DNA of 64,000 nt from Dawidia soli (GTDB lineage: Bacteria > Bacteroidota > Bacteroidia > Cytophagales > Cyclobacteriaceae). The notes below the pieces were generated by a model that ran no database searches, was not told where the DNA came from, and saw nothing but the letters and a program-made list of their open reading frames with translations. The position numbers and the translations under genes are program-made. This document shows positions 49,544 through 58,736 of the stretch, one piece after another. The stretch spans positions 62,001 to 126,000 of the forward strand of contig NZ_JAHESC010000009.1 of assembly GCF_018598185.1 (NCBI RefSeq). The letters are read 5' to 3'. Numbering within the stretch: the first letter of the stretch is position 1; each line of letters begins with the position of its first letter.

Positions 49544-52159
49544 TTACTGGATCAATTTACGCGCTTTTTCCAGCACGGCATCTAACCCATCGAGGTTCTT
49601 TCCGCCAGCGGTAGCAAAAAAGGGTTGTCCGCCGCCCCCACCGCCGATCTCCCTGGCAAGTTCTTTCACCATGTTGCCGGCATGGTAACGATTGGTGCCG
49701 GCGAGCTTCTCGCCGAGCATGACGGCTACCTGGGGTTTGCCTTCGACGTCGGCCGCCAATACCAGTAACAAATCGTCGAACTGGTTACGCAAGCCATAGG
49801 CGATATTCTTCAGGGCGTCTGCGCTGGGAACGGAAACTTTCTCGAGAATGAGGTGGTAGCCGTTGACCTGCTGCGCACGCGACGCCAGTTTGTCCTTCAA
49901 CTGATTGGCCTGTTCCTGCTGGAAGGCTTCGAGCTTCTTCTCCAGGGCATGCTTTTCTTCCAACAGGCCTTTGGCCGACGCCAACAGGTCTTTGGGATTT
50001 TTGAGCAGCTCGCGTACCTGGTCGAGCAGCCCGAGCGACTCGGTTACATAGCGCTCAGCCTCGTCGGCTGTGATCGCTTCGATGCGTCGTACGCCGGCGG
50101 CCACGGAGCTTTCGGATACGATCTTACACAAGCCGATCTGGCCGGTAGCGGGTACGTGCGTACCGCCACAAAGCTCGACGGAGAATTTCGGATCGAAAGT
50201 GATCACGCGCACAAAATCGCCATACTTCTCGCCGAACAATGCCATTGCGCCCAGCTTCTTAGCGTCGTCGATGGGTACGTTGCGTCGCTCGTCCAGCGCG
50301 ATGTTCTCACGGATCTTCTGGTTGACGATCTGCTCGACCTTTTGAATTTCTTCCGCGGTCATCGCAGCGAAGTGCGAGAAGTCGAAGCGCAGCATGCGGT
50401 CGTTCACCAACGAGCCTTTCTGCTCGACGTGCTTGCCGAGCACCTGGCGCAGGGCGGCGTGTAGTAAGTGTGTAGCGGAGTGGTTATCCATGCTCAGCTG
50501 ACGCTTTTGCCTGTCGACCTGCGCGTGGAAAGATGCCTGCAGGTTTTCGGGCAGCGTCTCGGCAAAGTGCACGATGAGCTCGTTCTCTTTGCGGGTGTCG
50601 TGTATATATACTTTCTCGTTGACGCTTTCAATATAGCCGGTGTCTCCTACCTGGCCGCCGCTTTCGGCATAGAACGGTGTGCGATCAAACACCAGTTGGA
50701 ACAGCTCTTTATTTTTCTGTTTGATCTTGCGGTAACGCACGATGCGCACGTCTGCTTCCAGATTGTCGTAGCCGATAAACTCGGGCTTTACGTCCGTGCC
50801 GACGGTGATCCAGTCGCCGGTCTCTTTTGCCGCATCGGCTTTGGAACGTGACTTTTGTTTTTCCATCTCAGCTTTGAAACCGTCTTCGTCTACGGACAGG
50901 CCACGCTCGCGTGCGATGAGCGACGTCAGGTCGATGGGGAAACCGAATGTATCGTACAGCTCAAACGCCAGCGGACCGGAGATGACCTGACCTTTCAACT
51001 CGGCCTGGATCGCGTCGAGACGCTTCAGACCTTTTTCCAATGTACGCAGGAAGGATGTCTCTTCTTCGAAGATCACTTTGCCGACGTATTCTTTTTGCGA
51101 TTCCAGCTCCGGGAATACATCTTTTAACTGGTTGCCGAGCACCGGTACCAGTTTATAAATAAACGGCTCTTTAAAATTCAGGAATGTGAAGCCATAACGT
51201 ACGGCACGACGCAAGATGCGACGAATGACATATCCTGCTCCTGTATTCGAGGGGAGTTGCCCGTCAGCAATGGCGAATGCCACCGCTCGCACGTGGTCGG
51301 CAATGACCCGCATGGCGATATCGGTCTTCTCGCTATCCTTATAGGTTACGCCCGCGGCCTGGCCAATGAAGCTCAGCAGGGGTGTGAACACGTCGGTGTC
51401 GTAGTTCGATGTCTTTTTCTGGATGGCCATGCACAAGCGTTCAAAGCCCATACCGGTGTCGACGTGCTGTGCCGGCAGCCGCTCCAAGGACTTGTCGGCT
51501 TTGCGGTTGAACTCCATGAACACGTTGTTCCAAATTTCGATCACCTGGGGGTGGCTTTGATTAACGAGCTCTTTACCAGGCAGTTTTTGCACCTCTTCTT
51601 CGGAACGCAGGTCTACGTGGATCTCCGAGCACGGCCCACACGGACCGGTTTCGCCCATTTCCCAGAAGTTGTCCTTTTTATTGCCGCGCAGGATGTGGTC
51701 TTCGGCTATGTGTTCTTTCCAAAAATTGTAAGCATCCTGGTCGAACGGCAGGTTTTCCTTGGCATCACCTTCAAACACAGTGACATAGAGGCGATCTTTG
51801 GGAAGCTTGTATTCTTCCGTCAGCAATTCCCACGACCATGCAATAGCCTCCTTTTTAAAGTAGTCACCAAACGACCAGTTGCCGAGCATCTCGAACATGG
51901 TGTGGTGATAGGTGTCAATGCCCACTTCTTCCAGGTCATTGTGCTTACCGCTGACGCGCAGACACTTCTGGGTATCGGCCACGCGGCGGCTTTTCGGCTG
52001 GGCGTTGCCCAGGAAGTAGTCCTTAAACTGGACCATGCCCGAATTTGTAAACAAAAGTGTGGGATCGTTCTTCAATACCAGGGGTGCTGAAGGCACGATT
52101 GTGTGGCCTTTTTTCTCAAAAAACTCCAGAAACTTACGTCTGATCGAACCCGAATCCAT
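49544..52159 (-). CDS. alaS: Alanine--tRNA ligase
   Basis: Class II synthetase of 871 residues with aminoacylation domain (IRRKFLEFFEKKGHTIVPSA, FTNSGMVQFKDYFLGNAQP, FEMLGNWSFGDYFKKEAIAW), tRNA recognition domain, editing domain (SMDNHSATHLLHAALRQVLG with HxxxH; FSVELCGGTHVPATGQIG, the CxxxH zinc site), and C-terminal DHHA1 domain (ELAREIGGGGGGQPFFATAGGK). Length and domain order match bacterial AlaRS. It is divergent from the M23 pair and heads an alaS-gatB-tlpA-DUF3298 unit. Confidence 0.97.
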   Translation of the reverse strand: MDSGSIRRKFLEFFEKKGHTIVPSAPLVLKNDPTLLFTNSGMVQFKDYFLGNAQPKSRRVADTQKCLRVSGKHNDLEEVGIDTYHHTMFEMLGNWSFGDYFKKEAIAWSWELLTEEYKLPKDRLYVTVFEGDAKENLPFDQDAYNFWKEHIAEDHILRGNKKDNFWEMGETGPCGPCSEIHVDLRSEEEVQKLPGKELVNQSHPQVIEIWNNVFMEFNRKADKSLERLPAQHVDTGMGFERLCMAIQKKTSNYDTDVFTPLLSFIGQAAGVTYKDSEKTDIAMRVIADHVRAVAFAIADGQLPSNTGAGYVIRRILRRAVRYGFTFLNFKEPFIYKLVPVLGNQLKDVFPELESQKEYVGKVIFEEETSFLRTLEKGLKRLDAIQAELKGQVISGPLAFELYDTFGFPIDLTSLIARERGLSVDEDGFKAEMEKQKSRSKADAAKETGDWITVGTDVKPEFIGYDNLEADVRIVRYRKIKQKNKELFQLVFDRTPFYAESGGQVGDTGYIESVNEKVYIHDTRKENELIVHFAETLPENLQASFHAQVDRQKRQLSMDNHSATHLLHAALRQVLGKHVEQKGSLVNDRMLRFDFSHFAAMTAEEIQKVEQIVNQKIRENIALDERRNVPIDDAKKLGAMALFGEKYGDFVRVITFDPKFSVELCGGTHVPATGQIGLCKIVSESSVAAGVRRIEAITADEAERYVTESLGLLDQVRELLKNPKDLLASAKGLLEEKHALEKKLEAFQQEQANQLKDKLASRAQQVNGYHLILEKVSVPSADALKNIAYGLRNQFDDLLLVLAADVEGKPQVAVMLGEKLAGTNRYHAGNMVKELAREIGGGGGGQPFFATAGGKNLDGLDAVLEKARKLIQ

Positions 52160-52339
52160 TGCCTGATGCGTTGTTTTAAGCTTGCAACTATGTGTTTTTT
52201 ACTATATTAGCCCGTTGATCCGACAAAGTTCGGAACGGAAAATCACAAAATTAACCGCAGATGACAGAGATTAAGCAGGTATCGGAGAATTTTTTCTGGC
52301 GTTCCACGACCTGCTGATAAGCACCTCTTCTCGAATCAC

Positions 52340-53314
52340 ATGAACCATCCGAAGTACATCTACAACCCGAAGACCTGCCAATATGAACGCGCGCGCGTCA
52401 CGTGGCAAGGTGCTCTGGGGGCTGTATTCAGTATCTTATCGTTGTCTGCCCTGCTCTTTACGGCGATCGTATTTTTACACAACCGCTTTGTCGAGACCGA
52501 CTATGAGCGCTCCTTACGCGCTGAGAATAAGACGTTAAAGGAAAACAAACCGCAGCTGGAGGAGAACCTGGAGACGATCGAGGCGACGCTCGCTACGCTG
52601 CGCTCGCAGGAGAAGGATCTGTATACCAAGCTTTTTAATACTCCTCCACCGGAAACCGGTACGGCGCTGCCGTCGGTGCACAAAGAAGACGTTCTTGTCG
52701 CGGATGCTTCCGGGTTCCGTTCGTTGCTGAAGGTGATCAGCGACCGCTCGGCCGAATTGTCGGCCAAGTCAGCGGGGACCAACCGCGCTTTTGGTGAGAG
52801 CATTCATGTAGCGCCTGACGATATCGCTTTGCTTACTTCGCTGCCTTCCATTCAGCCGCTGGACGAGGCAAATCCGGACGCGCTGGTGTCGGGGTTTGGC
52901 AAACGCGTCAACCCTTTTCACAAGGGTCTATACTTACACCCCGGTGTGGATCTGGTCGCGCCGCGCGGCACGGCAGTACGCGCTACGGCGGGCGGGCACG
53001 TCAGCGGCATTAACAAGAGCGAACTGCAGGCGGGATATGGCAACTCGATCGTGATCGATCACGGCAACGGCCTGTCCACGCGCTACGCTCACCTGGAAGA
53101 AATTCATGTAAAGACCGGACAGCAGGTTTCCAAGGGCACCACCATCGGTACCGTTGGCAATAGCGGCGGCTCGATCGCCCCGCACCTGCATTACGAGGTG
53201 ATCCGCGATGGCGAGCACGTCGACCCGGTATTATATTTTATCGAGAACATGACGACCAAGCAACATAACCAACTGCTTGAACGCAGCAAGAAACAAAACC
53301 AGTCGCTCGATTAA
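52340..53314 (+). CDS. M23 family metallopeptidase (membrane-anchored)
   Basis: Protein of 324 residues with a short cytoplasmic head (YIYNPKTCQYERARVTWQG), one transmembrane helix (about residues 29-48), a coiled coil (about 58-92; ENKTLKENKPQLEENLETIE), and a C-terminal peptidase M23 domain (about 175-300) with SGFGKRVNPFHKGLYLHPGV then DLVAPRGTAV (HxxxD) and APHLHYEVIRDG (HxH). All zinc ligands are present, so it may be an active lytic endopeptidase of peptidoglycan. Its TAA overlaps the ATG of a paralogue (TAATG); the pair probably forms one unit. Confidence 0.92.
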   Translation: MNHPKYIYNPKTCQYERARVTWQGALGAVFSILSLSALLFTAIVFLHNRFVETDYERSLRAENKTLKENKPQLEENLETIEATLATLRSQEKDLYTKLFNTPPPETGTALPSVHKEDVLVADASGFRSLLKVISDRSAELSAKSAGTNRAFGESIHVAPDDIALLTSLPSIQPLDEANPDALVSGFGKRVNPFHKGLYLHPGVDLVAPRGTAVRATAGGHVSGINKSELQAGYGNSIVIDHGNGLSTRYAHLEEIHVKTGQQVSKGTTIGTVGNSGGSIAPHLHYEVIRDGEHVDPVLYFIENMTTKQHNQLLERSKKQNQSLD

Positions 53315-54279
53315 TGGCACGCATTCAATATCAATACAACGCTGAGACGTGCCGGTACGAGCCCTGGCGTCTGAAAGGCAAGGCCCGGTGGAGACGGTAC
53401 GCGACTTATTTCAGCGCGTCGCTGACGCTGGCCCTGGCCGCCTACTACGGCTATGTACTCAACGTGGGCTCGATCGATGAGATCATTCTGCAAGAAAGGA
53501 ACCACGCACTGAAGGTGCAATGGCAGGTACTCGAGAACCGTACGCGCAAGGCGACGGCCGAGCTGCAGCAGCTGATTGAAAAAGACGACCACAACTACCG
53601 TGTTATCCTGGACGCGGAGCCGTTGCAGCCCAGCGAGCGTCAGGCGGGTGTGGGTGGCAGCATCAAGCTCGACAAAGAAGTATTGGGCGACTTTCCGGTC
53701 GTGTTGAACAGCTATAGCGCTGTGCAAAACCTTAAACACCAGTTGGACGTCGAAGTTCAATCGTACGACAAACTGAAGGCGATGGTGAATGAAAAGCTGG
53801 AAGCCTGGTCTTCGCGCCCCGCCATTCAGCCCATCAGCAACAAACAGCTCGATCAGCTTCACCTTACCTACGGCTCGCGTTTCCATCCGATCTTCCACAA
53901 ATACATTGATCACAAGGGTCTGGATTTCTCGGCACCTTCGGGCACACCGATCTATGCCACCGGCGACGGCAAGGTGATCATGGCCTATACTTCGAGCTCG
54001 TACGGAAACGTCGTGTACATCAACCATCACTATAATTTTGAAACCCGGTATGCGCACATGTCCGCTTTTGCGGTGAAGGTGGGCGATGTCGTGAAGCGCG
54101 GCCAGGTGATCGGGTATGTGGGCAGCACCGGAAACTCGGTGGCGGCACACTTGCATTATGAAGTGTTGTTCAAGGGGGAGCACGTAAACCCGATCAACTT
54201 CTTTCAACGCGATCTGAGCAACAAGGAATATCAGAAACTGATCGAGATCGGCAGCCGCCAGGACCGCCCGCTCGACTGA
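53314..54279 (+). CDS. M23 family metallopeptidase (membrane-anchored), paralogue
   Basis: Protein of 321 residues with the same layout as the preceding gene: cytoplasmic head RIQYQYNAETCRYEPWRLKG, one membrane helix (about 31-50), coiled coil, and M23 domain with LTYGSRFHPIFHKYIDHKGL then DFSAPSG (HxxxD) and VAAHLHYEVLFKG (HxH). The shared YNxxTCxYE motif at the extreme N-termini shows tandem duplication rather than chance fusion. The metal ligands are intact. It is translated by one-base overlap with the first copy; the capA-like gene 81 bp later has its own promoter. Confidence 0.92.
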   Translation: MARIQYQYNAETCRYEPWRLKGKARWRRYATYFSASLTLALAAYYGYVLNVGSIDEIILQERNHALKVQWQVLENRTRKATAELQQLIEKDDHNYRVILDAEPLQPSERQAGVGGSIKLDKEVLGDFPVVLNSYSAVQNLKHQLDVEVQSYDKLKAMVNEKLEAWSSRPAIQPISNKQLDQLHLTYGSRFHPIFHKYIDHKGLDFSAPSGTPIYATGDGKVIMAYTSSSYGNVVYINHHYNFETRYAHMSAFAVKVGDVVKRGQVIGYVGSTGNSVAAHLHYEVLFKGEHVNPINFFQRDLSNKEYQKLIEIGSRQDRPLD

Positions 54280-54311
54280 TTTTTTTCAGGGTCAAAACTT
54301 GCGTGCGAGGC

Positions 54312-54342
54312 TTTGACCGGTTGCCAATTCTCTGTTTCTTTG
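54312..54342 (+). promoter_or_regulatory. Candidate promoter for capA-like gene
   Basis: TTTG at 54312-54315, a spacer of 19 bases, then TTTCTTTG at 54335-54342. This fits the Bacteroidota pattern TTTG-N19-TAnnTTTG with a single mismatch, and lies 18 bp before the ATG. Confidence 0.55.
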
Positions 54343-54360
54343 CGCTCACATAAATCGTTG

Positions 54361-55458
54361 ATGATGCGCATCTTACTACTGGTCAGCTTATTTAATTTCT
54401 CCGCCGTTTGCCTGGCGCAGGTAACGCCCGATTCCACGGCGCGGCCGGTGGCCACTGGCGATACCGTGGCGTTTGTCCGGAACGATACGCTTACGATCGT
54501 AGGCGTGGGCGACATCATGATGGGTACCTCCTACCCGGAAGATAAACTTCCTTCCGCGGACGGTTCTTTTCTGATGAAGGAGGTCGAGCCGATCCTGCGC
54601 GATGCCGACGTGACGTTTGGCAACCTGGAAGGTACGCTGCTGGACACCGGCGGGACGCCCAAGACCTGTAAAGACCCCAAGGTGTGCTATGTCTTCCGCA
54701 CGCCTACGCGTTATGTCAAAAACCTGGTAAGCGCGGGCTTCGACATGATGAGCCTGGCCAATAACCACGCCGGCGACTTTGGGGAAGCGGGACGCAACAG
54801 CAGTATGAAGACACTCGAGGCTGCGGGGATTCTCCACGCTGGCCAGATGAATCAAAAGACCGTCATTTTTACCAAGGACAGCGTGCGTTACGGGTTGGTG
54901 GCTTTTGCCCCTAACAGCAACTGCGTGCCGCTGAACGACCTAGAAGGCGCCAGGGCCCTTGTCAAACATCTCGACTCGCTGGTGGACGTCATCATCGTGT
55001 CGTTTCACGGCGGTGCCGAGGGTGCACAATATCAGAACGTACCCCGCAAGAATGAGCTATTCCATGGCGAGAACCGCGGTGATGTCTATAAGTTTTCGCA
55101 TACGCTGATCGACGCCGGTGCCGATATCATCTTCGGGCACGGTCCGCATGTTACCCGCGCCGTTGAGGTCTATAAAGACCGTTTCATTGCGTATAGCATG
55201 GGTAACTTCTGCACGTACCGCGGCATTAGCGTAACGGGCGTCAACGGCCTGGCCCCTATTGTAAAGGTTTATACCGACCGGGCGGGTAAGTTCTTCCAGG
55301 CCCGTATCACATCGACCTATCAGACCTACGGCACGGGGGTACGTGTCGACCCCCAGCAACAGGTCCTAAAAAGGATCCAGGAATTGACTAAAAAAGATTT
55401 TCCGGAAACGAGAATACGGATTGACGATACAGGTTTAATTACGTACCTTGCTCAGTAA
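54361..55458 (+). CDS. CapA family (PGA_cap metallophosphatase-like) protein
   Basis: Start placed at ATG 54361, giving the signal peptide MMRILLLVSLFNFSAVCLAQ; the ORF from 54313 would add 16 unlikely residues. The mature part of about 345 residues is a PGA_cap domain: VGVGDIMMGTSYPEDKLPSA, DVTFGNLEGTLLDTGG, FDMMSLANNHAGDFGEAG, DVIIVSFHGGAEGAQYQ and IIFGHGPHVTRAVEVYKDRF. These correspond to the calcineurin-like metal motifs (D, GNLE, NNH, H, GHxPH). Some members make poly-gamma-glutamate capsule; in Bacteroidota the role is usually unknown. Confidence 0.92.
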   Translation: MMRILLLVSLFNFSAVCLAQVTPDSTARPVATGDTVAFVRNDTLTIVGVGDIMMGTSYPEDKLPSADGSFLMKEVEPILRDADVTFGNLEGTLLDTGGTPKTCKDPKVCYVFRTPTRYVKNLVSAGFDMMSLANNHAGDFGEAGRNSSMKTLEAAGILHAGQMNQKTVIFTKDSVRYGLVAFAPNSNCVPLNDLEGARALVKHLDSLVDVIIVSFHGGAEGAQYQNVPRKNELFHGENRGDVYKFSHTLIDAGADIIFGHGPHVTRAVEVYKDRFIAYSMGNFCTYRGISVTGVNGLAPIVKVYTDRAGKFFQARITSTYQTYGTGVRVDPQQQVLKRIQELTKKDFPETRIRIDDTGLITYLAQ

Positions 55459-55459
55459 C

Positions 55460-55801
55460 ATGGCGTATAAAGAAAAGGAAATTGAAAAGCTATATTTCTC
55501 GATTGGGGAAGTAGCTGAGATGTTCAACGTTGCTCCGTCACTGATCCGTTTTTGGGAGTCTGAGTTCGACCTTATCAAGCCTAAGAAGAATCGGAAAGGC
55601 AATCGTCAGTTCACCAAGGAAGACATCGACAATGTCCGGACCATTTACCACCTGGTAAAGGAGAAAGGTTTTACGCTGCAGGGCGCCAAGGAGATGCTGC
55701 GCAACGATACGCAAGCGGTGCGTGACAAGATGGAAATGATCGAATCGTTGAAGCGCGTGAGAAGCTTCCTGGTGGAGATGCGCGATAAGCTGCAGGGATA
55801 G
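55460..55801 (+). CDS. MerR family transcriptional regulator
   Basis: DNA-binding protein of 113 residues; start at ATG 55460, one base after the capA-like stop codon. The MerR winged helix is clear: YFSIGEVAEMFNVAPSLIRF, WESEFDLIKPKKNRKGNRQF, then EDIDNVRTIYHLVKEKGFTL and a long dimerisation helix. It lacks a C-terminal ligand domain. A MerR gene next to dprA is a recurring arrangement in Bacteroidota; its target is unknown. Confidence 0.92.
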   Translation: MAYKEKEIEKLYFSIGEVAEMFNVAPSLIRFWESEFDLIKPKKNRKGNRQFTKEDIDNVRTIYHLVKEKGFTLQGAKEMLRNDTQAVRDKMEMIESLKRVRSFLVEMRDKLQG

Positions 55802-55882
55802 GGATAAAATATTCTTACTGGATATTGGAAGGACCGGGCGGGGGATGTACCTTAGTGGAGGTTCTTTTTGTGTGTTATTTTT

Positions 55883-57019
55883 ATGGATCAAAACAGGCTT
55901 TCGAGCATTGCACTTCATTTTATTCCGGGCATTGGCAGCCGCACGTTACGGCAGCTGGTGAGCTATTGTGGCTCGGCTCAAGATGTTTTTCGCGCTTCGC
56001 GCCTTACCCTGCTACAAATACCCGGCGTGGGTCCGGTCACCGCGGATGCCATTCGTCAGGGACGGCCGTGGAAACAAGCGGAAGAAGAACTAACCCGCGC
56101 GCGGAAGGCCGGTGTTTCTTTGGTGCTTTATACCGACCCGCAGTACCCGTCACGTCTTCGGGCCATCGAAGACGCTCCGTCGCTGCTATACCTTCAGGGT
56201 AATATCAATCTCGAGCATAAAAAAATTGTTGCCATTGTCGGCACGCGCAGGTCAACCGAGTATGGCAAGAGCTGTCTCGAGTCATTGCTTGAAGGACTCG
56301 CCGCGCACGACGCCCTGGTGCTGAGCGGGCTGGCCTACGGCATCGATATACAGGCGCATCGCCTGGCGCTTAAACATGGCTTGCCCACCGTGGGCGTACT
56401 TGGCAGCGGCATCGATGTGATCTATCCGGCGGCCCATCGTGATACGGCTCAAAAAATGTTGCAATACGGCGGCCTGCTGACTGAAAATCCGTTTGGCACA
56501 AAACCCGATGCACATAATTTTCCCGCGCGCAATCGGATCATTGCCGGCCTTTGCGATGCCCTCGTGGTCGTAGAAGCTGCCGATAAAGGAGGCGCGCTTA
56601 TTACCGCAGACCTAGCCAATGGTTATTTTAAAGATGTATTTGCTTTTCCGGGCAGCATCCGTCAGCAATACTCCAACGGCTGCAACCAACTTATCAAAGC
56701 GCACAAGGCACACCTGCTCACGTCCGTTAAAGATTTAGAGTATATTATGAACTGGGAAACGCCACAACCTGTGGTCACACCCGAAGCCGCACCGACGTAC
56801 AGCGATTATGAGCCGGAAGAGCAAATGGTTTTAAGGACACTCTGGGAAAGCGCTGCCCCGTTGATGCTCGATGCCCTGAGCGGAAGATCAGGTCTTCCTC
56901 CCGGCCAGTTGGCCAGCATTCTGCTAACGCTGGAGCTAAAAGGTGCCGTCACGCCCATGCCTGGCAGCGCCTATCGCATGAACCTGTCGACGCACGGTAA
57001 AACGACGGCCGTAGCGTAA
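55883..57019 (+). CDS. dprA: DNA-processing protein DprA
   Basis: Protein of 378 residues, start at ATG 55883 (MDQNRLSSIALHFIPGIGSR); a GTG at 55868 is possible. DprA loads RecA on incoming single-stranded DNA in natural transformation. Domains: N-terminal helix-hairpin-helix/SAM-like (RLTLLQIPGVGPVTADAI), Rossmann-fold DprA core (about 75-290; IVGTRRSTEYGKSC, LSGLAYGIDIQAHRLALKHG, ENPFGTKPDAHNFPARNRII) and a C-terminal winged-helix (EEQMVLRTLWESAAPLMLDA onward). It converges on the TPR gene with only 6 bp between the stops. Confidence 0.95.
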   Translation: MDQNRLSSIALHFIPGIGSRTLRQLVSYCGSAQDVFRASRLTLLQIPGVGPVTADAIRQGRPWKQAEEELTRARKAGVSLVLYTDPQYPSRLRAIEDAPSLLYLQGNINLEHKKIVAIVGTRRSTEYGKSCLESLLEGLAAHDALVLSGLAYGIDIQAHRLALKHGLPTVGVLGSGIDVIYPAAHRDTAQKMLQYGGLLTENPFGTKPDAHNFPARNRIIAGLCDALVVVEAADKGGALITADLANGYFKDVFAFPGSIRQQYSNGCNQLIKAHKAHLLTSVKDLEYIMNWETPQPVVTPEAAPTYSDYEPEEQMVLRTLWESAAPLMLDALSGRSGLPPGQLASILLTLELKGAVTPMPGSAYRMNLSTHGKTTAVA

Positions 57020-57025
57020 AGCTGC

Positions 57026-57649
57026 TTAGTCCTTCTGATTACACTTTTCTTTGATGGCCTCATAGGCCTTGAGATCGCCGAGCTCGCCGGCTTTGCTCAG
57101 GTCGAGACATCCGTTCTTCACATCGCCGAAGTTGATACGCAAGATGCCACGCATGTAGAAGGCGTCTACATTCTTGGGATTGATCTCGATAATCTTCGAG
57201 CAGTCGTTGATAGCATCTTCATACGCTTGCAGGTATTGCTTGGCTTTGCCACGATTGAAGTATGCCTCGATATAGTTTTCATTAATGGTAATGGCGGATG
57301 TGTAGTCGGCGATGGCGCCGTAGAAATCCTGCAGTTTCATCTTGACGTTTCCACGCGCAAAGAACGCATCCGCAAACTTGGGATTCTTTTCAATGGCGGA
57401 GTTGTAGTCCTTCATCGCGCCATGGCGATCGTCAAAGTTATCTTTGATGTTACCCCGCAGGTAATATGCTGCCGCAAAGTTCTTATCGAGCTCGATGGCT
57501 TTGTTTACATTCAGCAACGCTTCCATGAACTCGTGTTTCTCGTACAGTTCGCGTCCCTTTTGCGTATATCCCTTGGGGTCTTTGGAATCTTGCGCAATCA
57601 ACCCTCCTGAAATCAACACGAAGCAAATAAAAGATACGACGGCCCTCAT
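57026..57649 (-). CDS. Tetratricopeptide repeat protein
   Basis: Start placed at ATG 57649 (MRAVVSFICFVLISGGLIAQ signal peptide, 207 residues); ATGs at 57655 and 57658 are alternatives closer to the promoter box. The mature protein has about five TPR units: EKHEFMEALLNVNKAIELDK, AAAYYLRGNIKDNFDDRHGA, ADAFFARGNVKMKLQDFYGA, IEAYFNRGKAKQYLQAYEDA and VDAFYMRGILRINFGDVKNG. Each has the A/Y-R-G turn typical of bacterial TPR. It is exported and probably mediates protein interactions in the periplasm. Function unknown. Confidence 0.9.
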   Translation of the reverse strand: MRAVVSFICFVLISGGLIAQDSKDPKGYTQKGRELYEKHEFMEALLNVNKAIELDKNFAAAYYLRGNIKDNFDDRHGAMKDYNSAIEKNPKFADAFFARGNVKMKLQDFYGAIADYTSAITINENYIEAYFNRGKAKQYLQAYEDAINDCSKIIEINPKNVDAFYMRGILRINFGDVKNGCLDLSKAGELGDLKAYEAIKEKCNQKD

Positions 57650-57668
57650 AATCATCATCTAATTTAAA

Positions 57669-57676
57669 CAAAAGTA
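57669..57676 (-). promoter_or_regulatory. Candidate -7 promoter box (TACTTTTG) for TPR gene
   Basis: On the minus strand TACTTTTG matches TAnnTTTG exactly. The position implies a transcript start near 57662, supporting the ATG at 57649 as start codon. No -33 TTG seen. Confidence 0.45.
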
Positions 57677-57714
57677 CAGGAATAATCCCCCTTGCAGGGT
57701 ACGAAGTAATATTT

Positions 57715-58566
57715 TCAATGCTTTGGAAATATTTCATCCGCCAGTTTTAGTGACCTTTCAAACGCGTGACGGTCCAGATCGAATAGGACGCCCTGGGTTT
57801 GCAGATACGAGAAGATCGTTTCGGTGGGAAGGTTACCTACCAGGTCGTCGTTGGCCATGGGGCAACCGCCGTAACCGCGTATCGCACCGTCAAAGCGTTT
57901 GCATCCTGCTTCAAACGCCGCGGCGATCTTTGCCACAGCCGTTGCTGGCGTAGCGTGTAAGTGTGCTCCGAGCTCGATGGCCGGATATTCCTGTACGAGC
58001 GATTGGAACAATGTACGCACGCTGCCGGCGTCTGCAACGCCCACTGTATCGGCCAGTGAAATGATCGACACGCCCCGGGCGATCAGCAGCTCCACAAACT
58101 CTACCACCCACGCGGTGTCGTACGGATCACCATAGGGGTTTCCGAAGCCCATGCTGATGTAGGTTACGAGTGTTTTATTGCTTTTTCCGCAGATCTCCCG
58201 GATCTCTTCGATGGTCTGGAGCGCCTCTTTAATCGTTTTGTTGGTGTTCCTGCGCTGGAATGTTTCCGAGATCGAGAGCGGGAATCCGAGGTATGTGATC
58301 TGTTCAAACCGTGCTGCGTCGGTCGCCCCGCGGGTATTGGCCACGATGGCTAATAATTTCGACCGTGTGTTGCTAAGGTCCAGGCCGGCCAGTACCTCAG
58401 CCGTGTCGCGCAGCTGTGGTATAGCGGTGGGTGAAACAAAGCTGCCAAAGTCGATGGTATCAAACCCTACCGCCAGGAGCTGTTGCAGATATTGTAACTT
58501 TAACGGTGTCGGAATGAAATCCGGCAGCCCTTGCATCGCATCGCGTGGACATTCAATGATCTTCAT
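57715..58566 (-). CDS. mvaB: Hydroxymethylglutaryl-CoA lyase
   Basis: Enzyme of 283 residues that cleaves HMG-CoA to acetoacetate and acetyl-CoA, in leucine degradation. It has the DRE-TIM fold, with IIECPRDAMQGLPDFIPTPL in place of the usual ECPRDG(M/L)Q motif at the N-terminus, TYISMGFGNPYGDPYDTAWV and the C-terminal RGYGGCPMANDDLVGNLPTE, which includes the active-site Cys and the GxGGCPxA signature. All catalytic elements look intact. It stands between the TPR gene and a divergent DUF1800 operon. Confidence 0.93.
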   Translation of the reverse strand: MKIIECPRDAMQGLPDFIPTPLKLQYLQQLLAVGFDTIDFGSFVSPTAIPQLRDTAEVLAGLDLSNTRSKLLAIVANTRGATDAARFEQITYLGFPLSISETFQRRNTNKTIKEALQTIEEIREICGKSNKTLVTYISMGFGNPYGDPYDTAWVVEFVELLIARGVSIISLADTVGVADAGSVRTLFQSLVQEYPAIELGAHLHATPATAVAKIAAAFEAGCKRFDGAIRGYGGCPMANDDLVGNLPTETIFSYLQTQGVLFDLDRHAFERSLKLADEIFPKH

Positions 58567-58684
58567 ATACCGATAACAGGCTGTTGATACCCTGCAGTTT
58601 AAAAGTAAAGAAGCTGGTAAGCAATGAACCGTAGGAAAAAACTTTCAGTCGTCGTGGCCTAATGCAGTTGGTCACCGATTTAAA

Positions 58685-58692
58685 TACTTTTG
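58685..58692 (+). promoter_or_regulatory. Candidate -7 promoter box (TACTTTTG) for DUF1800 operon
   Basis: TACTTTTG matches TAnnTTTG exactly, 44 bp ahead of the DUF1800 ATG at 58737. A TTG lies only 14 bp upstream, short of the usual 17-23 spacing. Confidence 0.5.
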
Positions 58693-58736
58693 TACAATTC
58701 TCATGATATATAGCGGTCCAAAACCAAACGTACCCC

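Noticed and set aside
52261-52317. An 18-codon frame between alaS and the M23 genes
   Set aside because: Too short, with no coding signal; probably part of the divergent promoter region.
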